DNA of 64,000 nucleotides from CAWUIO01 sp963922455 (GTDB lineage Bacteria > Bacteroidota > Bacteroidia > Cytophagales > Microscillaceae), in contig CAWUIO010000006.1 in assembly GCA_963922455.1 (NCBI GenBank), positions 36,020 through 100,019 of the forward strand. Direction: 5' to 3'. How positions within the stretch are numbered: the first letter of the stretch is position 1; each line of letters opens with the position of its first letter. Shown here in pieces: positions 45,219 to 54,620 of the stretch. Under the pieces are notes generated by a model, which was not told the DNA's origin, made no database searches, and was given only the letters and a program-made list of their open reading frames with translations. Both the position numbers and the translations under genes were made by a program.

Positions 45219-45348
45219 GGGGCTTGCCCGCGTGAGGAGGACTTGGGGAGCAAAAAGAAAAGCTGTGCCTGCGCGGGCCGGGCTCTCGCTACTCGCCGGC
45301 TCTCGCACGGCCCTCGGCGGGCTCAGACATGCGCTCCATCCCTAAGCC
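45219..45348 (+). repeat. 130-bp structured repeat element, copy 9 (sense after ppk1)
   Basis: Starts 6 nt after the ppk1 stop. GCCCGCG/GCGCGGGC stem, unique loop, CTCTCGCTACTCGC, and the end CTCCATCCCTAAGCC, then a purine tract AGAAGAGGAGAGAAG as in several other copies. Confidence 0.9.
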
Positions 45349-45423
45349 AAGAAGAGGAGAGAAGCGATGGAAAGCTAAGCTTGAGGGGGCTGGTATAAAT
45401 ACAACTGTCCTTACAGAGTTTTT

Positions 45424-45775
45424 TTATTTTAATTTCTCGATCTCCGAGGCTAGCAGGCCCGTGTACTTGATTATTTTGGGTAAGGGTTTGCCAGCTTCAA
45501 GCATCATGATTGCCATTTCCCAGGCTTTCTCTTTTTTACCATCAAGATAATAGGTTTCCATAGAGCTTTTCAAAGCTCGATAATCCTGTAAGCTTTCTTG
45601 GTATATAGACTGTTCCTTTTTATCCCTGTTCGCGATTTTGGCAAGCTCAAATAAATTTTAAAAACACCTTCCGGCAATTCTTTTGGTTGTTCTTGTAAGC
45701 GGTGTAAATTTTTAAAAGCAGAATGCCACTTTTCATAATCCCCGGATAGCTTGATGTAGGGTAAGACTCCTTTTA
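45424..45775 (-). pseudogene. Rpn-type PD-(D/E)XK nuclease/transposase, 3' remnant with frameshift
   Basis: On the minus strand from 45773, one frame reads KGVLPYIKLSGDYEKWHSAF and PKELPEGVFK. After a one-base shift near 45650-45665 it continues FELAKIANRDKKEQSIYQES, LKSSMETYYLDGKKEKAWEM and LLASEIEKLK, ending in TAA at 45424. This is the C-terminal part of the Rpn/YhgA-like nuclease family. The catalytic N-terminal two thirds are missing: upstream lies a MITE and then an unrelated intact gene. It is thus a dead fragment with at least a truncation and a frameshift. Confidence 0.7.
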
Positions 45776-45947
45776 GAAACTGTTCGTGTTTAGTTTTTGT
45801 CGGCGAGAAGGGTCGAATAACATGGGAATACGGGGTTCTGATGAAATCAACAAGGAGCGCATAGCAGCGCTACGGGCGATGAATTTGATGAAATCAGGTT
45901 CCCGAAATGGCCCTTTGCAGCCCATACAATTAAATTTAAACAGTTTC
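45776..45947 (+). mobile_element. 172-bp MITE, copy 2
   Basis: Ends GAAACTGTT and TTTAAACAGTTTC, with direct TTA on both sides (45773-45775 and 45948-45950), a 3-bp target duplication. Internal blocks shared with copy 1 include TTTAGTTTTTGTCGGCGA, AACAAGGAGCGCATAGCAGC and AATGGCCCTTTGCAGCCCA. On the minus strand the right TTA supplies the stop codon of the gene at 45948. Confidence 0.82.
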
Positions 45948-46547
45948 TTATACTGCTTCAAAATCATCAAGCAAATGCATCATCTTATAGACCAAGGAGC
46001 TCCTAACCTCTTCTATAGATTCGGTTTTTAGTTTTTGATTTATCTCGATAAACTCCTCGGTGTAGCGTTTGTATGTGGCACTAGTAAAAAAATCTTCCAG
46101 CCAGTCAGCAAAATCCCTAAGATCCGCTTGGTCTTTAGAATAATGAAAATCATACACCAGGCTGTAGTTTTCCCAATTCGAACCTTCCCGGATATCTAGC
46201 TCGTGGCGTTTTTTATGCAGGAAGTGATCCAGCAAGTAGGTATTAGCAAAAAAGGTCTGCAAGGCTTTTTTCTCGGCGGCTTTGCGCCTCTTGGTTTTAA
46301 AGAGCGTAACCGTCCACTCAAAGAGGAAGATTGGAAAGCCCATATCATCCGGAAAGTTCTTACTGAACCAGTTGAAGTAACGCAAGGCACCGGTGTAGTC
46401 TTGTAGTTTTAAATAGAATTCAGGCGGTAAGTACCGGCGTCCATGGCTGTCGTCATAATAGCCTCCGTGAAACTTTTTGTCGGCCGCCAAGTCCTTTTTG
46501 ATTTTTTTAATCTTGTTTTTTAATCGCTCAGCTTGTTTAGGGGTCAT
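45948..46547 (-). CDS. Hypothetical protein, helical
   Basis: 199 residues, mostly helical and charged, with FYLKLQDYTGALRYFNWFSKNFPDD (TPR-like pairing) and WTVTLFKTKRRKAAEKKALQ. I recall similar Bacteroidota hypotheticals but no function. No signal peptide. Its stop codon is the TTA target duplication of the adjacent MITE; since the same TAA existed before insertion, the protein end was probably unchanged. Confidence 0.65.
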   Translation of the reverse strand: MTPKQAERLKNKIKKIKKDLAADKKFHGGYYDDSHGRRYLPPEFYLKLQDYTGALRYFNWFSKNFPDDMGFPIFLFEWTVTLFKTKRRKAAEKKALQTFFANTYLLDHFLHKKRHELDIREGSNWENYSLVYDFHYSKDQADLRDFADWLEDFFTSATYKRYTEEFIEINQKLKTESIEEVRSSLVYKMMHLLDDFEAV

Positions 46548-46754
46548 GCTCTTGATTTGATTAAGTTTCTACTATCCCAAATAAATATACGTATTCGTTT
46601 TTTACTATGCCAAATTAGCCTGTGTAATGATATACTTATTCCATGTTTTGCCCAATGCTAATGAGGACTTAATTCATAGCGTAGAATATAACAATCGGTT
46701 TTATCCCCGTAAACACGGAAAATACTCCTCGATAAGTATTTAATTACTGTAGTT

Positions 46755-47420
46755 TCAGTTCTTACCTATCAATTGCTCAAGAATCTTGTTAGAGTTTTCT
46801 TCTAAGATGGGTATGGTTGCTGCCCCTGTATATTTCAAATAATAGGCCATCCACACCAGTCTTTGATCGATGAGTGTTCCATTGATGGTCATGGCCATCG
46901 TATAGGGAGGAATACCCTTCAATTCATATCGAGCCAGTAATACATACGTAAATGAGTTCTCGTGGAGCGTATACGATTTTATTAAAGTAGGAACTCCCAC
47001 TTCTACCTCAATGCCAATCTTATCGATTTCTTTTTCCATTTTATCCCAATTTTTTGAGATAAAATTACCCGAAAGCATCGTGTTCATTTCGTTTAAATCT
47101 TTGAGACTTGCCTTATAATCCATAAGCTCTTTGGTGCCATAAACTTTACAATAGTCATCAAATGTTATATGGCCCAGGCTATCTCGCTTTGCGTAGGTTG
47201 CCTCGTTTAGATAAAAACCCAAAACCATATTATCTGGCAATTCCGTCATATCAGCTAACTTTTTGGCCATGGGAAAGGTGTAACACTCTTGGTATCCATT
47301 CACAGGAGGCAGGCATATTTCAGCTTCCCCAAAATGCGTTTTACGTGAACAAGGCCCGGTTTGCCCTATGGCTTGTTGAGCTAGCACTAAGAAAAGTAGA
47401 AGGTACAAGTATGGTTTCAT
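46755..47420 (-). CDS. Secreted hypothetical protein
   Basis: About 221 residues: signal peptide MKPYLYLLLFLVLAQQAIGQ, then a mixed alpha/beta body with Cys residues near the N-terminus (GPCSRK, AEICLPP, YQECYTF) and GIPPYTMAMTINGTLIDQRLV near the end. Probably periplasmic. I do not recognise the family. The frame begins 13 codons upstream, but the Met before the signal is preferred. Confidence 0.65.
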   Translation of the reverse strand: MKPYLYLLLFLVLAQQAIGQTGPCSRKTHFGEAEICLPPVNGYQECYTFPMAKKLADMTELPDNMVLGFYLNEATYAKRDSLGHITFDDYCKVYGTKELMDYKASLKDLNEMNTMLSGNFISKNWDKMEKEIDKIGIEVEVGVPTLIKSYTLHENSFTYVLLARYELKGIPPYTMAMTINGTLIDQRLVWMAYYLKYTGAATIPILEENSNKILEQLIGKN

Positions 47421-47523
47421 AAGTTGTGATGGATGATTTGGCAAGGTAGTTTTAAGCAAAGAGGTAAAATACGAATTAAGGCATCGTGTCGATGAGGTTT
47501 ACTTCTTCAAAATCAAAGCCACT

Positions 47524-48201
47524 TTAGGTATATTTTTCCACAAACCGCGGCATAAACCCTCCTTGTACACAGCCCGGAACAGGTAATAACTGATCTCCCT
47601 GTTGGTCTACCCCCAGCGAAACGATACTATGGTAAAAGGACTTTTGGTATTTCTTTTCCACCTCAGCTAGCTTTACCAAAATATGGTAACCCCCTCTCGT
47701 TTCCAGTATACTCAGGCAAGATGGATTAATTACTTCTTGGAGCTTCTCAAAATCAAAATCCTTGGTGTCCACATCAAAATCCAGGTAGATTTTACGGCCG
47801 AGTGTCCTTTGGATACAGCTCATGAGCTCTGCGTGGGGGTTATAATTAGTATTATCGCTACGCAGCAGCTCGGTAAACTTGATAATGCCCTTATACGTGG
47901 CCTTTTTCAAATTTCGTGGATTGGGGTTGATATACAATACCAGGGATTCTTGAGGGGCTTCCACTCCTTTTAAGCTATAGGCCCCATATGCTACCTCCAA
48001 CTGCCGGATCTTATCAAAAAGACGCGCTTTATCGCTTAAAAATCGGCGCAACTGACTCTTATCGTGTCGGATACCTTCCTGTTCGGTATACTTTTTCCGA
48101 GCAAACAGACAGCAGTAAAACTTCTCATTGTCTTCCAAATCGGGCAGCCATTCAATAAATTCCTTCAGCAGGGCTTCGTCCTGGATGATTTTGTAATACA
48201 T
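47524..48201 (-). CDS. PrimPol-like (archaeo-eukaryotic primase superfamily) protein, putative
   Basis: 225 residues. Three features in the right order suggest an AEP core: RKIYLDFDVD (motif I, DxD), ILETRGGYHILVKL (motif II, SxH-like) and SLGVD followed by LLPVPGCVQGGF (motif III Asp and the loop that follows it in many PrimPols). The N-terminal 100 residues are helical and basic. No helicase or zinc-finger partner is attached or adjacent. If real it would be a stand-alone primase/polymerase; the assignment is by motif only. The minus-strand gene is preceded by the M1 peptidase terminator. Confidence 0.6.
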   Translation of the reverse strand: MYYKIIQDEALLKEFIEWLPDLEDNEKFYCCLFARKKYTEQEGIRHDKSQLRRFLSDKARLFDKIRQLEVAYGAYSLKGVEAPQESLVLYINPNPRNLKKATYKGIIKFTELLRSDNTNYNPHAELMSCIQRTLGRKIYLDFDVDTKDFDFEKLQEVINPSCLSILETRGGYHILVKLAEVEKKYQKSFYHSIVSLGVDQQGDQLLPVPGCVQGGFMPRFVEKYT

Positions 48202-48273
48202 GTCCCTTCTTATTTTCTTTTAAGTATACCCCCTTCGGCCATTATTATTACCATCTAGCTAGGTTTAAAAGCA

Positions 48274-48304
48274 TAAAAAAACCGGCCCCTAGGGGCCGGT
48301 TTTT
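48274..48304 (-). terminator. Strong bidirectional Rho-independent terminator
   Basis: A perfect palindrome ACCGGCCCCTAGGGGCCGGT flanked by A-run and T-run. On the minus strand it follows the M1 peptidase stop (48326) by 22 bp. Confidence 0.9.
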
Positions 48305-48325
48305 ATCCATATCGTCTTATCAGCC

Positions 48326-50548
48326 CTATTTATTCGCGTTGGACTTTTTCTGATAGTCCTTAAAGCGAGAAGAATCCTCACTTTGCTCGCGAGGGTAGGC
48401 ATTGTTATTGGTATCGATGTCGGCAGTTTCCAAATTAGGATCTAGCACGAAACTCGCTACGGGCTTGTCGGTCATAAACACTTTGGCCACAGATTTGGGA
48501 TCCATACGCCAGATCTCGGCGGGGATTTTAACCGTTTCGCTGCTGCCGTCAACGTAGTTCATTTGAACGATAACAGGCATGACCAAACCTCCCACATTGC
48601 TAAAGTTTACCTGATAGTAATACTTATCTGGGCTAACCAGGGCTCTTTCCTCATCGGTTACCGGTATTCCCTGGTCCTTAAAGTACTCTTCCACCTGATT
48701 AAAATCGGCTAGGTCCATCTTAAGCATATCAAAATTGCTCTTCTCTTCAGAAGCTAAGCGGCCCTTGTTATCTGGCAATCGGTACAATTTCACGCTATCA
48801 ATCGAGATATCGCAAGCTTCGGTCATATAAAACCACCCGCGCCAAAACCAATCTAAATCAATGGCAGAGGCATCTTCCATCGTTCGGAAGAAATCGGCAG
48901 GCATGGGGTGCTTAAACATCCAGCGTTGTGAATACTCTTTGAAAGCATAATCAAACAGCTCCCGGCCCATAATCGTCTCCCGAAGGATGTTTAGGGCCGT
49001 AGCCGGCTTTCCGTAGGCATTGTTCCCAAATTGCGGAATAGACTCCGAGTTGGACATAATCGGTACGATCATAGAAGGGTCCGTGCGCATATAAGGCACA
49101 ATATTTTTGGCCGGGCCTCTTCGGTGAGGGAAGGTCTTGGCATACTCTTCAGGAGCCCAGTCCTGATTAGGCACCTCTACTTGGGTAATGTACTGAAGGA
49201 ATGAGTTCAATCCCTCATCCATCCAAGTCCACTGGCGCTCGTCATTGTTTACAATCATAGGGAAGTAATTATGGCCCACCTCGTGGATAATTACCCCAAA
49301 CATGCCCTGCTTGATACGGGGACTTACTACCCCATCCGGGCCGGGACGACCATAATTGTAGCAAATCATTGGGTATTCCATCCCGTTACTGGCTTCCACC
49401 GAGATAGCCACCGGGTAAGGATAATCAAAGGTATGCTTGGAGTAGGTTTTTAAAGTCAAGGCTACCAAGTTGGTAGAGTAGTCTCCCCAAAGCGGATTGG
49501 CCTCTTTGGGGTAGTACGACATAGCCCAAACATTGCGGCCATTCATATCCACGCCCATGGCGTCCCAGATAAATTTACGGGAACTGGCCCAAGCAAAGTC
49601 TCGTACGTTTTCGGCCTTGTAAGTCCACGTTTTTTTCTGGGTAGATTTATCTTTTTCGTTGGCTACTGCTTCCTCTTGGGTAACGATTACTACGGGCGAG
49701 CTGGCTGTTTTGGCCTTATTAAGGCGGTCCAAATGCTTTTTGCTCAATACATCCTGAGGGTTTTGCAACTCGCCGGTAGAGGCAACGATATGATCTTCGG
49801 GCACGGTAATGCTTACTTCAAAATCACCAAAGGTAAGGGCAAACTCACCCCGGCCTAAGAATTGCTTGTTTTGCCAGCCGTTTACATCATCAAAAACGGC
49901 CATCCGGGGGTACCACTGGGCCAGTGAATACACACAGTTGTCATCACCCGGGAAGTACTCATAACCTCCGCGGCCTCCCACTTTCTTACGAAGACGGATG
50001 TTGTTTTCCCAGTCCAGAGAAAAAGTAAATTTGCCCCCATTCCCTTTCAAGGTTTGAGGAAGCTCAATACGCATCATGGTCTGAACGACCGTATACTTTA
50101 GCTCATTTCCGTTGGCATCTTTTAGGTTGGAGATCTTATAGCCCAAGTCGGCCACTTGAGGGAAGGCTTTTCGGTACAAGCCCGCCGGGTTTTGGCCAAA
50201 TCGGCTATCATTTCCGGCTTTGTAGCGGTTTGATTCTTTACCGTAACTGTTCTGGTCTAATTGCAACCATAGATATTTTAAGTCTTGCGGAGAATTATTG
50301 TAATAGGTTACCGTTTCAGAACCTGTTACTCTTTGCTCCTGCTCAAACAACTCGATCTTGATAACATAGTCGGCTTGTTGTTGCCAATAAGCCGGTCCAG
50401 GCGCCCCGTTTCCTGCTCTGTACACATTGGGTGTAGGTAGCAACTGTTCTAGCTGGGCAAACTTGGTGCTGCGATAAGGGGGTTCTGGCTCCTGGGCATT
50501 GGCTATGCCCGCAACCAGAAGAAAAATGTAGATAAAAACTCTTCTCAT
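48326..50548 (-). CDS. M1-family (gluzincin) metallopeptidase, secreted
   Basis: About 740 residues: signal peptide ending ANAQ, an N-terminal beta domain, the exopeptidase-like motif EASNGMEYPMI, and the zinc site IIHEVGHNYFPM with the third ligand Glu in WMDEGLNSFLQY. Length and layout fit Bacteroidota M1 peptidases exported to the periplasm or outside. It cleaves N-terminal residues from peptides. The frame begins 13 codons upstream, but the ATG at 50548 starts the signal. It has its own strong terminator. Confidence 0.93.
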   Translation of the reverse strand: MRRVFIYIFLLVAGIANAQEPEPPYRSTKFAQLEQLLPTPNVYRAGNGAPGPAYWQQQADYVIKIELFEQEQRVTGSETVTYYNNSPQDLKYLWLQLDQNSYGKESNRYKAGNDSRFGQNPAGLYRKAFPQVADLGYKISNLKDANGNELKYTVVQTMMRIELPQTLKGNGGKFTFSLDWENNIRLRKKVGGRGGYEYFPGDDNCVYSLAQWYPRMAVFDDVNGWQNKQFLGRGEFALTFGDFEVSITVPEDHIVASTGELQNPQDVLSKKHLDRLNKAKTASSPVVIVTQEEAVANEKDKSTQKKTWTYKAENVRDFAWASSRKFIWDAMGVDMNGRNVWAMSYYPKEANPLWGDYSTNLVALTLKTYSKHTFDYPYPVAISVEASNGMEYPMICYNYGRPGPDGVVSPRIKQGMFGVIIHEVGHNYFPMIVNNDERQWTWMDEGLNSFLQYITQVEVPNQDWAPEEYAKTFPHRRGPAKNIVPYMRTDPSMIVPIMSNSESIPQFGNNAYGKPATALNILRETIMGRELFDYAFKEYSQRWMFKHPMPADFFRTMEDASAIDLDWFWRGWFYMTEACDISIDSVKLYRLPDNKGRLASEEKSNFDMLKMDLADFNQVEEYFKDQGIPVTDEERALVSPDKYYYQVNFSNVGGLVMPVIVQMNYVDGSSETVKIPAEIWRMDPKSVAKVFMTDKPVASFVLDPNLETADIDTNNNAYPREQSEDSSRFKDYQKKSNANK

Positions 50549-50699
50549 GTTGAACCTATTTAATACACTCAGTAGGGTGCAATACAATATTGTTTAAGAA
50601 TATTAAGAAATCTAAGTACAATTTAGGAAAAGATTTTGTAAGCCCCCTCAATCCGCTTGATTATTTAAGGCCCTAGTAACCCCTTCTGCTAAAGGATAG

Positions 50700-50828
50700 G
50701 GGGCTTGCCCGCGCCAAACATGAGGGAGCATCCTAACAAATCGTGCCGGCGCGGGCCGGGCTTTCGCTACTCGCTGCCTTTCCCCAGGGGCCCACACGAG
50801 CTCAAACAGGCCGCTCTATCCCTAAGCC
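50700..50828 (+). repeat. 130-bp structured repeat element, copy 10 (inverted partner of copy 11)
   Basis: GGGGCTTGCCCGCGCC, unique loop, GCGCGGGCCGGGCTTTCGCT, and the end CTCTATCCCTAAGCC followed by a purine tract. It does not follow a stop codon: it lies upstream of the M1 gene and is opposite in direction to both neighbours. 192 bp separates it from copy 11. Confidence 0.88.
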
Positions 50829-51020
50829 TAAGAAGAAGAGAAAACCGAGATTATGAAGCCAGGAACCATGAACAAGGACGTGAGTGAGAAGCAAGAAACC
50901 CTTCTGCTGGGTATTTTAGCGGAGTGCCCCCAAGCAGGGCCTGGATTAGCTAAAAAGCAGAAACCACAAAAAAGCGCATATCGGGTCATCTTAGATGATT
51001 TATCCCTCTTCTCTTCCTTT
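50829..51020. other. Spacer between inverted repeat copies 10 and 11
   Basis: Begins with a purine tract (AAGAAGAAGAGAAAA) and ends with a pyrimidine tract (CCCTCTTCTCTTCC), extending the inverted pairing inward. No gene is evident. Confidence 0.45.
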
Positions 51021-51155
51021 GGCTTAGGGATACCCACCCGGTAGGGCGGAGACCGCTGTGGCTAGCGCGGGGGCCGGCTCCGGCTTGCTGGGTAGCCCGC
51101 CCGGCGCAATACAGTGAGTCAATCTGCTGCCAAACTGCCTGCGCCGGGAAGCCCC
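51021..51155 (-). repeat. 130-bp structured repeat element, copy 11 (variant B, sense after the RND gene)
   Basis: On the minus strand it starts 12 nt after the RND stop. Inner stem CCCGGCGC/GCGCCGGG, another compensatory variant of the usual CCCGCGC/GCGCGGG. Then comes the variant-B block AAGCCGGAGCCGGCCCCCGC, and the end GGTATCCCTAAGCC. Confidence 0.88.
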
Positions 51156-51166
51156 AAACTCTTTAT

Positions 51167-54100
51167 TTACGTAGCCTTCACTCGGAATAAGACTTTGTAC
51201 ATCACTGGCACAAAAACCAGGGTGATCACGGTAGCAAACAAAAGACCAATCATAATCGAGATGGCCATGGGCTCCCACATCAATCCCCCGCCCCAGTATA
51301 AGGGTATCAAGCCCAGGGTTGTGGTAAAGGTAGTAAGCAAAATAGGCCGGAAACGCTGTCTAGCTGCCTCTATAATGGCATCATAAGGCTTGCGATTAAA
51401 TTCATTTTGCTCCAGCTCAATGCGGTCAATCAATACAATGGCATTGTTGATCACAATCCCGGCCAAGGAAATAACTCCCAAAAAGGCCATAAAACCAAAG
51501 TAAGAGCCAAAACTAAGCAGCCCTAAGATCACCCCGGTGAGCCCCAGGGGTATCGTAGACAAAACGATAAAGGTCTTCCGAAAGGAGTTAAACTGCAACA
51601 TCAACAGAAGGAGAATGATAAAACCGGCAATCGGTAATTTGTCGGCCACGGCCCCCATGGCTTCGGCGCTATTTTCCGACTCTCCCCCCAGTTCGTAGGC
51701 ATAGCCCGGAGGCCAAGATTTGGAAGCTTCCTCCAACCAAGGCGTGATTTTGTCGGTGATATCTGAGGCTGTATAGCCATCGTTCACATTACAGCTAACC
51801 GTCATCGTACGGAACAAATTACGGCGCAATATCTTGGCATACTGCCAGTCTGGAACAATATTGGCCACCTGTATCAGGGGCACATTTTGCCCATTGGATT
51901 GTGCAAAAATATTGACCCCTTCCAACTGGGTTGCATCGATATCTTGGTTGCGCTCACTTCGCATCATAATGGGAATATTATCATCATCTTCTCGGAAAGA
52001 ACCGGAGTTAAATCCCGAGAGGGAGGTCCGCAAAGAGATGGCAATATCCTGATTGGTGAGTCCGGCCCGATTGGCTTTGTCTTGGTCTACATCTACAATA
52101 AACTTCTTAATCTTAGGCCCCCAATCGTCTTTGATGTTTTTGCTGAAGTAGATGCGGTTCATTTGTTGCTTGATGCGTTCGGCTATTTGGTAAAGCACTT
52201 CCGGGTTGCCCCCCGATACACGGATGGCTACATCGGCTCCGGCATTGCCCCCATTGCCCAGCGGAGAGACACTCACTTCGGCATCGGGCAGGTTTTGAAA
52301 AGCATATTCTTCTAAAGCATCGATCATGGGCAGGTTTTGAGAGAAATCACTGGTATTGAGCAGCATGTGGGCATAACTACTATTGGCTTCTCCTGGATTA
52401 TACCCCAAATCATAGGAAAATGGCCCTTCTCCCACAAAAGACGTCCAGTCGGAAATCCCCTGGGTGCGGGATTCGGATACGAGCAGACTATCTTGGATAA
52501 ATTTTTCAATTTGGCCGATTGCTTGCTCCGTTTCCTCAATTTTGGTTCCTAAGGGAAGGTCCATATCCAGGGTAATGAGGTTCCGGTCACTATCGGGGAA
52601 GAAAATAAAGGGTAAAAGGGGAAACAAGAAGAGAGAACCCACAAAACTAAAAATGATAATAGCAATCGTAATGAGCGGGCGACGCAAGCAATAGTAAATA
52701 AAGTTATCGTAGTACTGGCGTAAAAATTCAAAAATAGAAAAGGAAGCCTTTTCGTTTTCTTCTTTTTTCTTAGTGTTCACCCGGATAAAAGCTACGCCCA
52801 ACATCGTTACCATGGTCATGGCCAGGATCCAAGAGGAAAGCAATGCCAGGGTAATTACACTAAACAAAGGCCCCATAATTTCTCCCATCGTACTCTCGGC
52901 CAGGAAAAAGGCCAAGAAGGCAGCCGAAGTTGTCAAGGAAGAAATCAAAAGTGGAATAATCAACTCTCTACTAGAATCGATAGCTGCATCCTGCGCCTTC
53001 ACCCCCTCTTCTATCTTCACCATAATCGACTCCGAAACGACAATAGCATTATCCACCAACATACCAAGGGCCATAATCAAAGCCGCTAGCGAAACCTGAT
53101 TCAAGCCAATTTCAAAGACATTCATCAATAAAATGGTCATAACCATCGCCATCGGGATCAGGGAGGCTACGACAATTCCCGTTCGGAAGCCCAAGAAAAG
53201 GAGCATCACAGCCAAAACAATAACGATTGACTGGATTACATTACTGAGAAAGTCATTCACTTTGAGATCTACAAAGTAATCTTGGGAAGAAGACCGGTAC
53301 ATATTAATCCCAATGGGCATGGTAGCCTGATAAATCTCGACTCTTTTATTGACCTCTTGGCCCAGCTTGCTGAGATTGGCCCCATCTTTTAAGGCAATTG
53401 ATATCGTCAGTCCAACTTCTCCATTCACTTTTACTACTTGCTTGGCTGGATCTTTATAGCCTCTTATCACATTCGTGATGGAGCCTAGCTCCACTGTTTG
53501 CCCCTCTCGCCCAATCGGGATAAGCGTTTTCTGTAAATCCTCCAATTCTTCGTAATTTCCGGTGGGTTCTAGTACAATTCGTTGTTTTTCCAAATTAACT
53601 TCCCCCCCTGGGAACACAATATTGGTGGCACTAATTATACTTTGCAATTGGGAGGCAGACAAGCCAATTTCCGCTAGACGGGCATTGTCAAACTCGATAA
53701 AGATTTGCTCCTCTTGCACCCCATTGATCTCCACTTTGGATGCATCTTCTAGTTTAATTAAGTCATCTCGAATATCTTCGGCGTATTCTTTTAATTCTTC
53801 CAGGCTGAAGCCATCATTGCTTAGGGCGAGCATAATCCCGTAGACAACTCCCACGTCATCATCTTCTACATTGGGGCCCTCGATGCCCTCAGGTAGGTCA
53901 TCCTGTATAGCATCAATTTTACGGCGCAGCCTATCCCAAACTGCTTGCAGGTCGGCTTCTTGCACATCATCTGCCAGTTCTACCGAAATCACAGAAAGCC
54001 CTGTCCGGGAAGTGCTGGTTAAGTCATCCAACTCAGGCAGTTCTTGGGCAACTTTTTCAATTTTTTCGGTAATAAGTTTTTCCACCCGTTCGGGGGAGGC

Positions 54101-54259
54101 ACCGGGAAAACGCGTGACCACCGTACACACCCGTACGGTATAGGGAGGCATAGAATCCCGGGACAATTGAGAATAAGCAGCTAAGCCCGCAAAGAATATA
54201 ATCCCAAATATTAATAAGCTTACCCGGTTATTTTGAATAGCAATTTTTGTAAGGTTCAT
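51167..54259 (-). CDS. RND-family efflux/transport permease (AcrB/HAE1 type)
   Basis: 1030 residues, full length for an RND pump: an N-terminal helix (VSLLIFGIIFFAGLAAYSQL), a porter domain (PGASPERVEKLITEKIE), the central helix bundle with VSLAALIMALGMLVDNAIVV (the GxxxDN proton-relay region), a second porter half, and a C-terminal bundle with GVISLAGIVINNAIVL. Such pumps act as trimers in the inner membrane with a membrane-fusion protein and an outer-membrane channel. Neither partner gene is adjacent: upstream lies the divergent protease-repeat gene. The substrate is unknown. Confidence 0.93.
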   Translation of the reverse strand: MNLTKIAIQNNRVSLLIFGIIFFAGLAAYSQLSRDSMPPYTVRVCTVVTRFPGASPERVEKLITEKIEKVAQELPELDDLTSTSRTGLSVISVELADDVQEADLQAVWDRLRRKIDAIQDDLPEGIEGPNVEDDDVGVVYGIMLALSNDGFSLEELKEYAEDIRDDLIKLEDASKVEINGVQEEQIFIEFDNARLAEIGLSASQLQSIISATNIVFPGGEVNLEKQRIVLEPTGNYEELEDLQKTLIPIGREGQTVELGSITNVIRGYKDPAKQVVKVNGEVGLTISIALKDGANLSKLGQEVNKRVEIYQATMPIGINMYRSSSQDYFVDLKVNDFLSNVIQSIVIVLAVMLLFLGFRTGIVVASLIPMAMVMTILLMNVFEIGLNQVSLAALIMALGMLVDNAIVVSESIMVKIEEGVKAQDAAIDSSRELIIPLLISSLTTSAAFLAFFLAESTMGEIMGPLFSVITLALLSSWILAMTMVTMLGVAFIRVNTKKKEENEKASFSIFEFLRQYYDNFIYYCLRRPLITIAIIIFSFVGSLFLFPLLPFIFFPDSDRNLITLDMDLPLGTKIEETEQAIGQIEKFIQDSLLVSESRTQGISDWTSFVGEGPFSYDLGYNPGEANSSYAHMLLNTSDFSQNLPMIDALEEYAFQNLPDAEVSVSPLGNGGNAGADVAIRVSGGNPEVLYQIAERIKQQMNRIYFSKNIKDDWGPKIKKFIVDVDQDKANRAGLTNQDIAISLRTSLSGFNSGSFREDDDNIPIMMRSERNQDIDATQLEGVNIFAQSNGQNVPLIQVANIVPDWQYAKILRRNLFRTMTVSCNVNDGYTASDITDKITPWLEEASKSWPPGYAYELGGESENSAEAMGAVADKLPIAGFIILLLLMLQFNSFRKTFIVLSTIPLGLTGVILGLLSFGSYFGFMAFLGVISLAGIVINNAIVLIDRIELEQNEFNRKPYDAIIEAARQRFRPILLTTFTTTLGLIPLYWGGGLMWEPMAISIMIGLLFATVITLVFVPVMYKVLFRVKAT

Positions 54260-54620
54260 AAGGATGAATAATTGGATGCAATGAACTAGTTCAATATTTT
54301 TTTAAAACCTTTCCAATTTACCCAAGATTTCTAATTCTCCCAATCCCTGGCTCAGACTCTATGGGCCTCCTCATCTTGACAAGCTACAAGTAGGAAAAGA
54401 TTAGCTTCACTTTTTTTCCTTCTTTAAAACTTCTATATTGTCAAGAGGAAAAGCAAGTGAGATAACTTGGCTTGTCATCCATTAAGTTTAAGAAACTTTG
54501 CAATCAAAATGTATTAAACCTACCTTATGTTTGGATATTACCCAAGCCATCCTCCTAGCTACCCTGCATTTTGCTTGTTTCCTGCGTCTCTTATCAATCA
54601 ATTCATAACCCAACAAACAC
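54260..54620. other. 361-bp divergent intergenic region
   Basis: Must hold promoters for the RND pump (minus) and the protease-repeat gene (plus). A small palindrome GAACTAGTTC lies near 54283. The TCTAACA tandem site seen before the third repeat gene is not found here. No gene. Confidence 0.4.
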
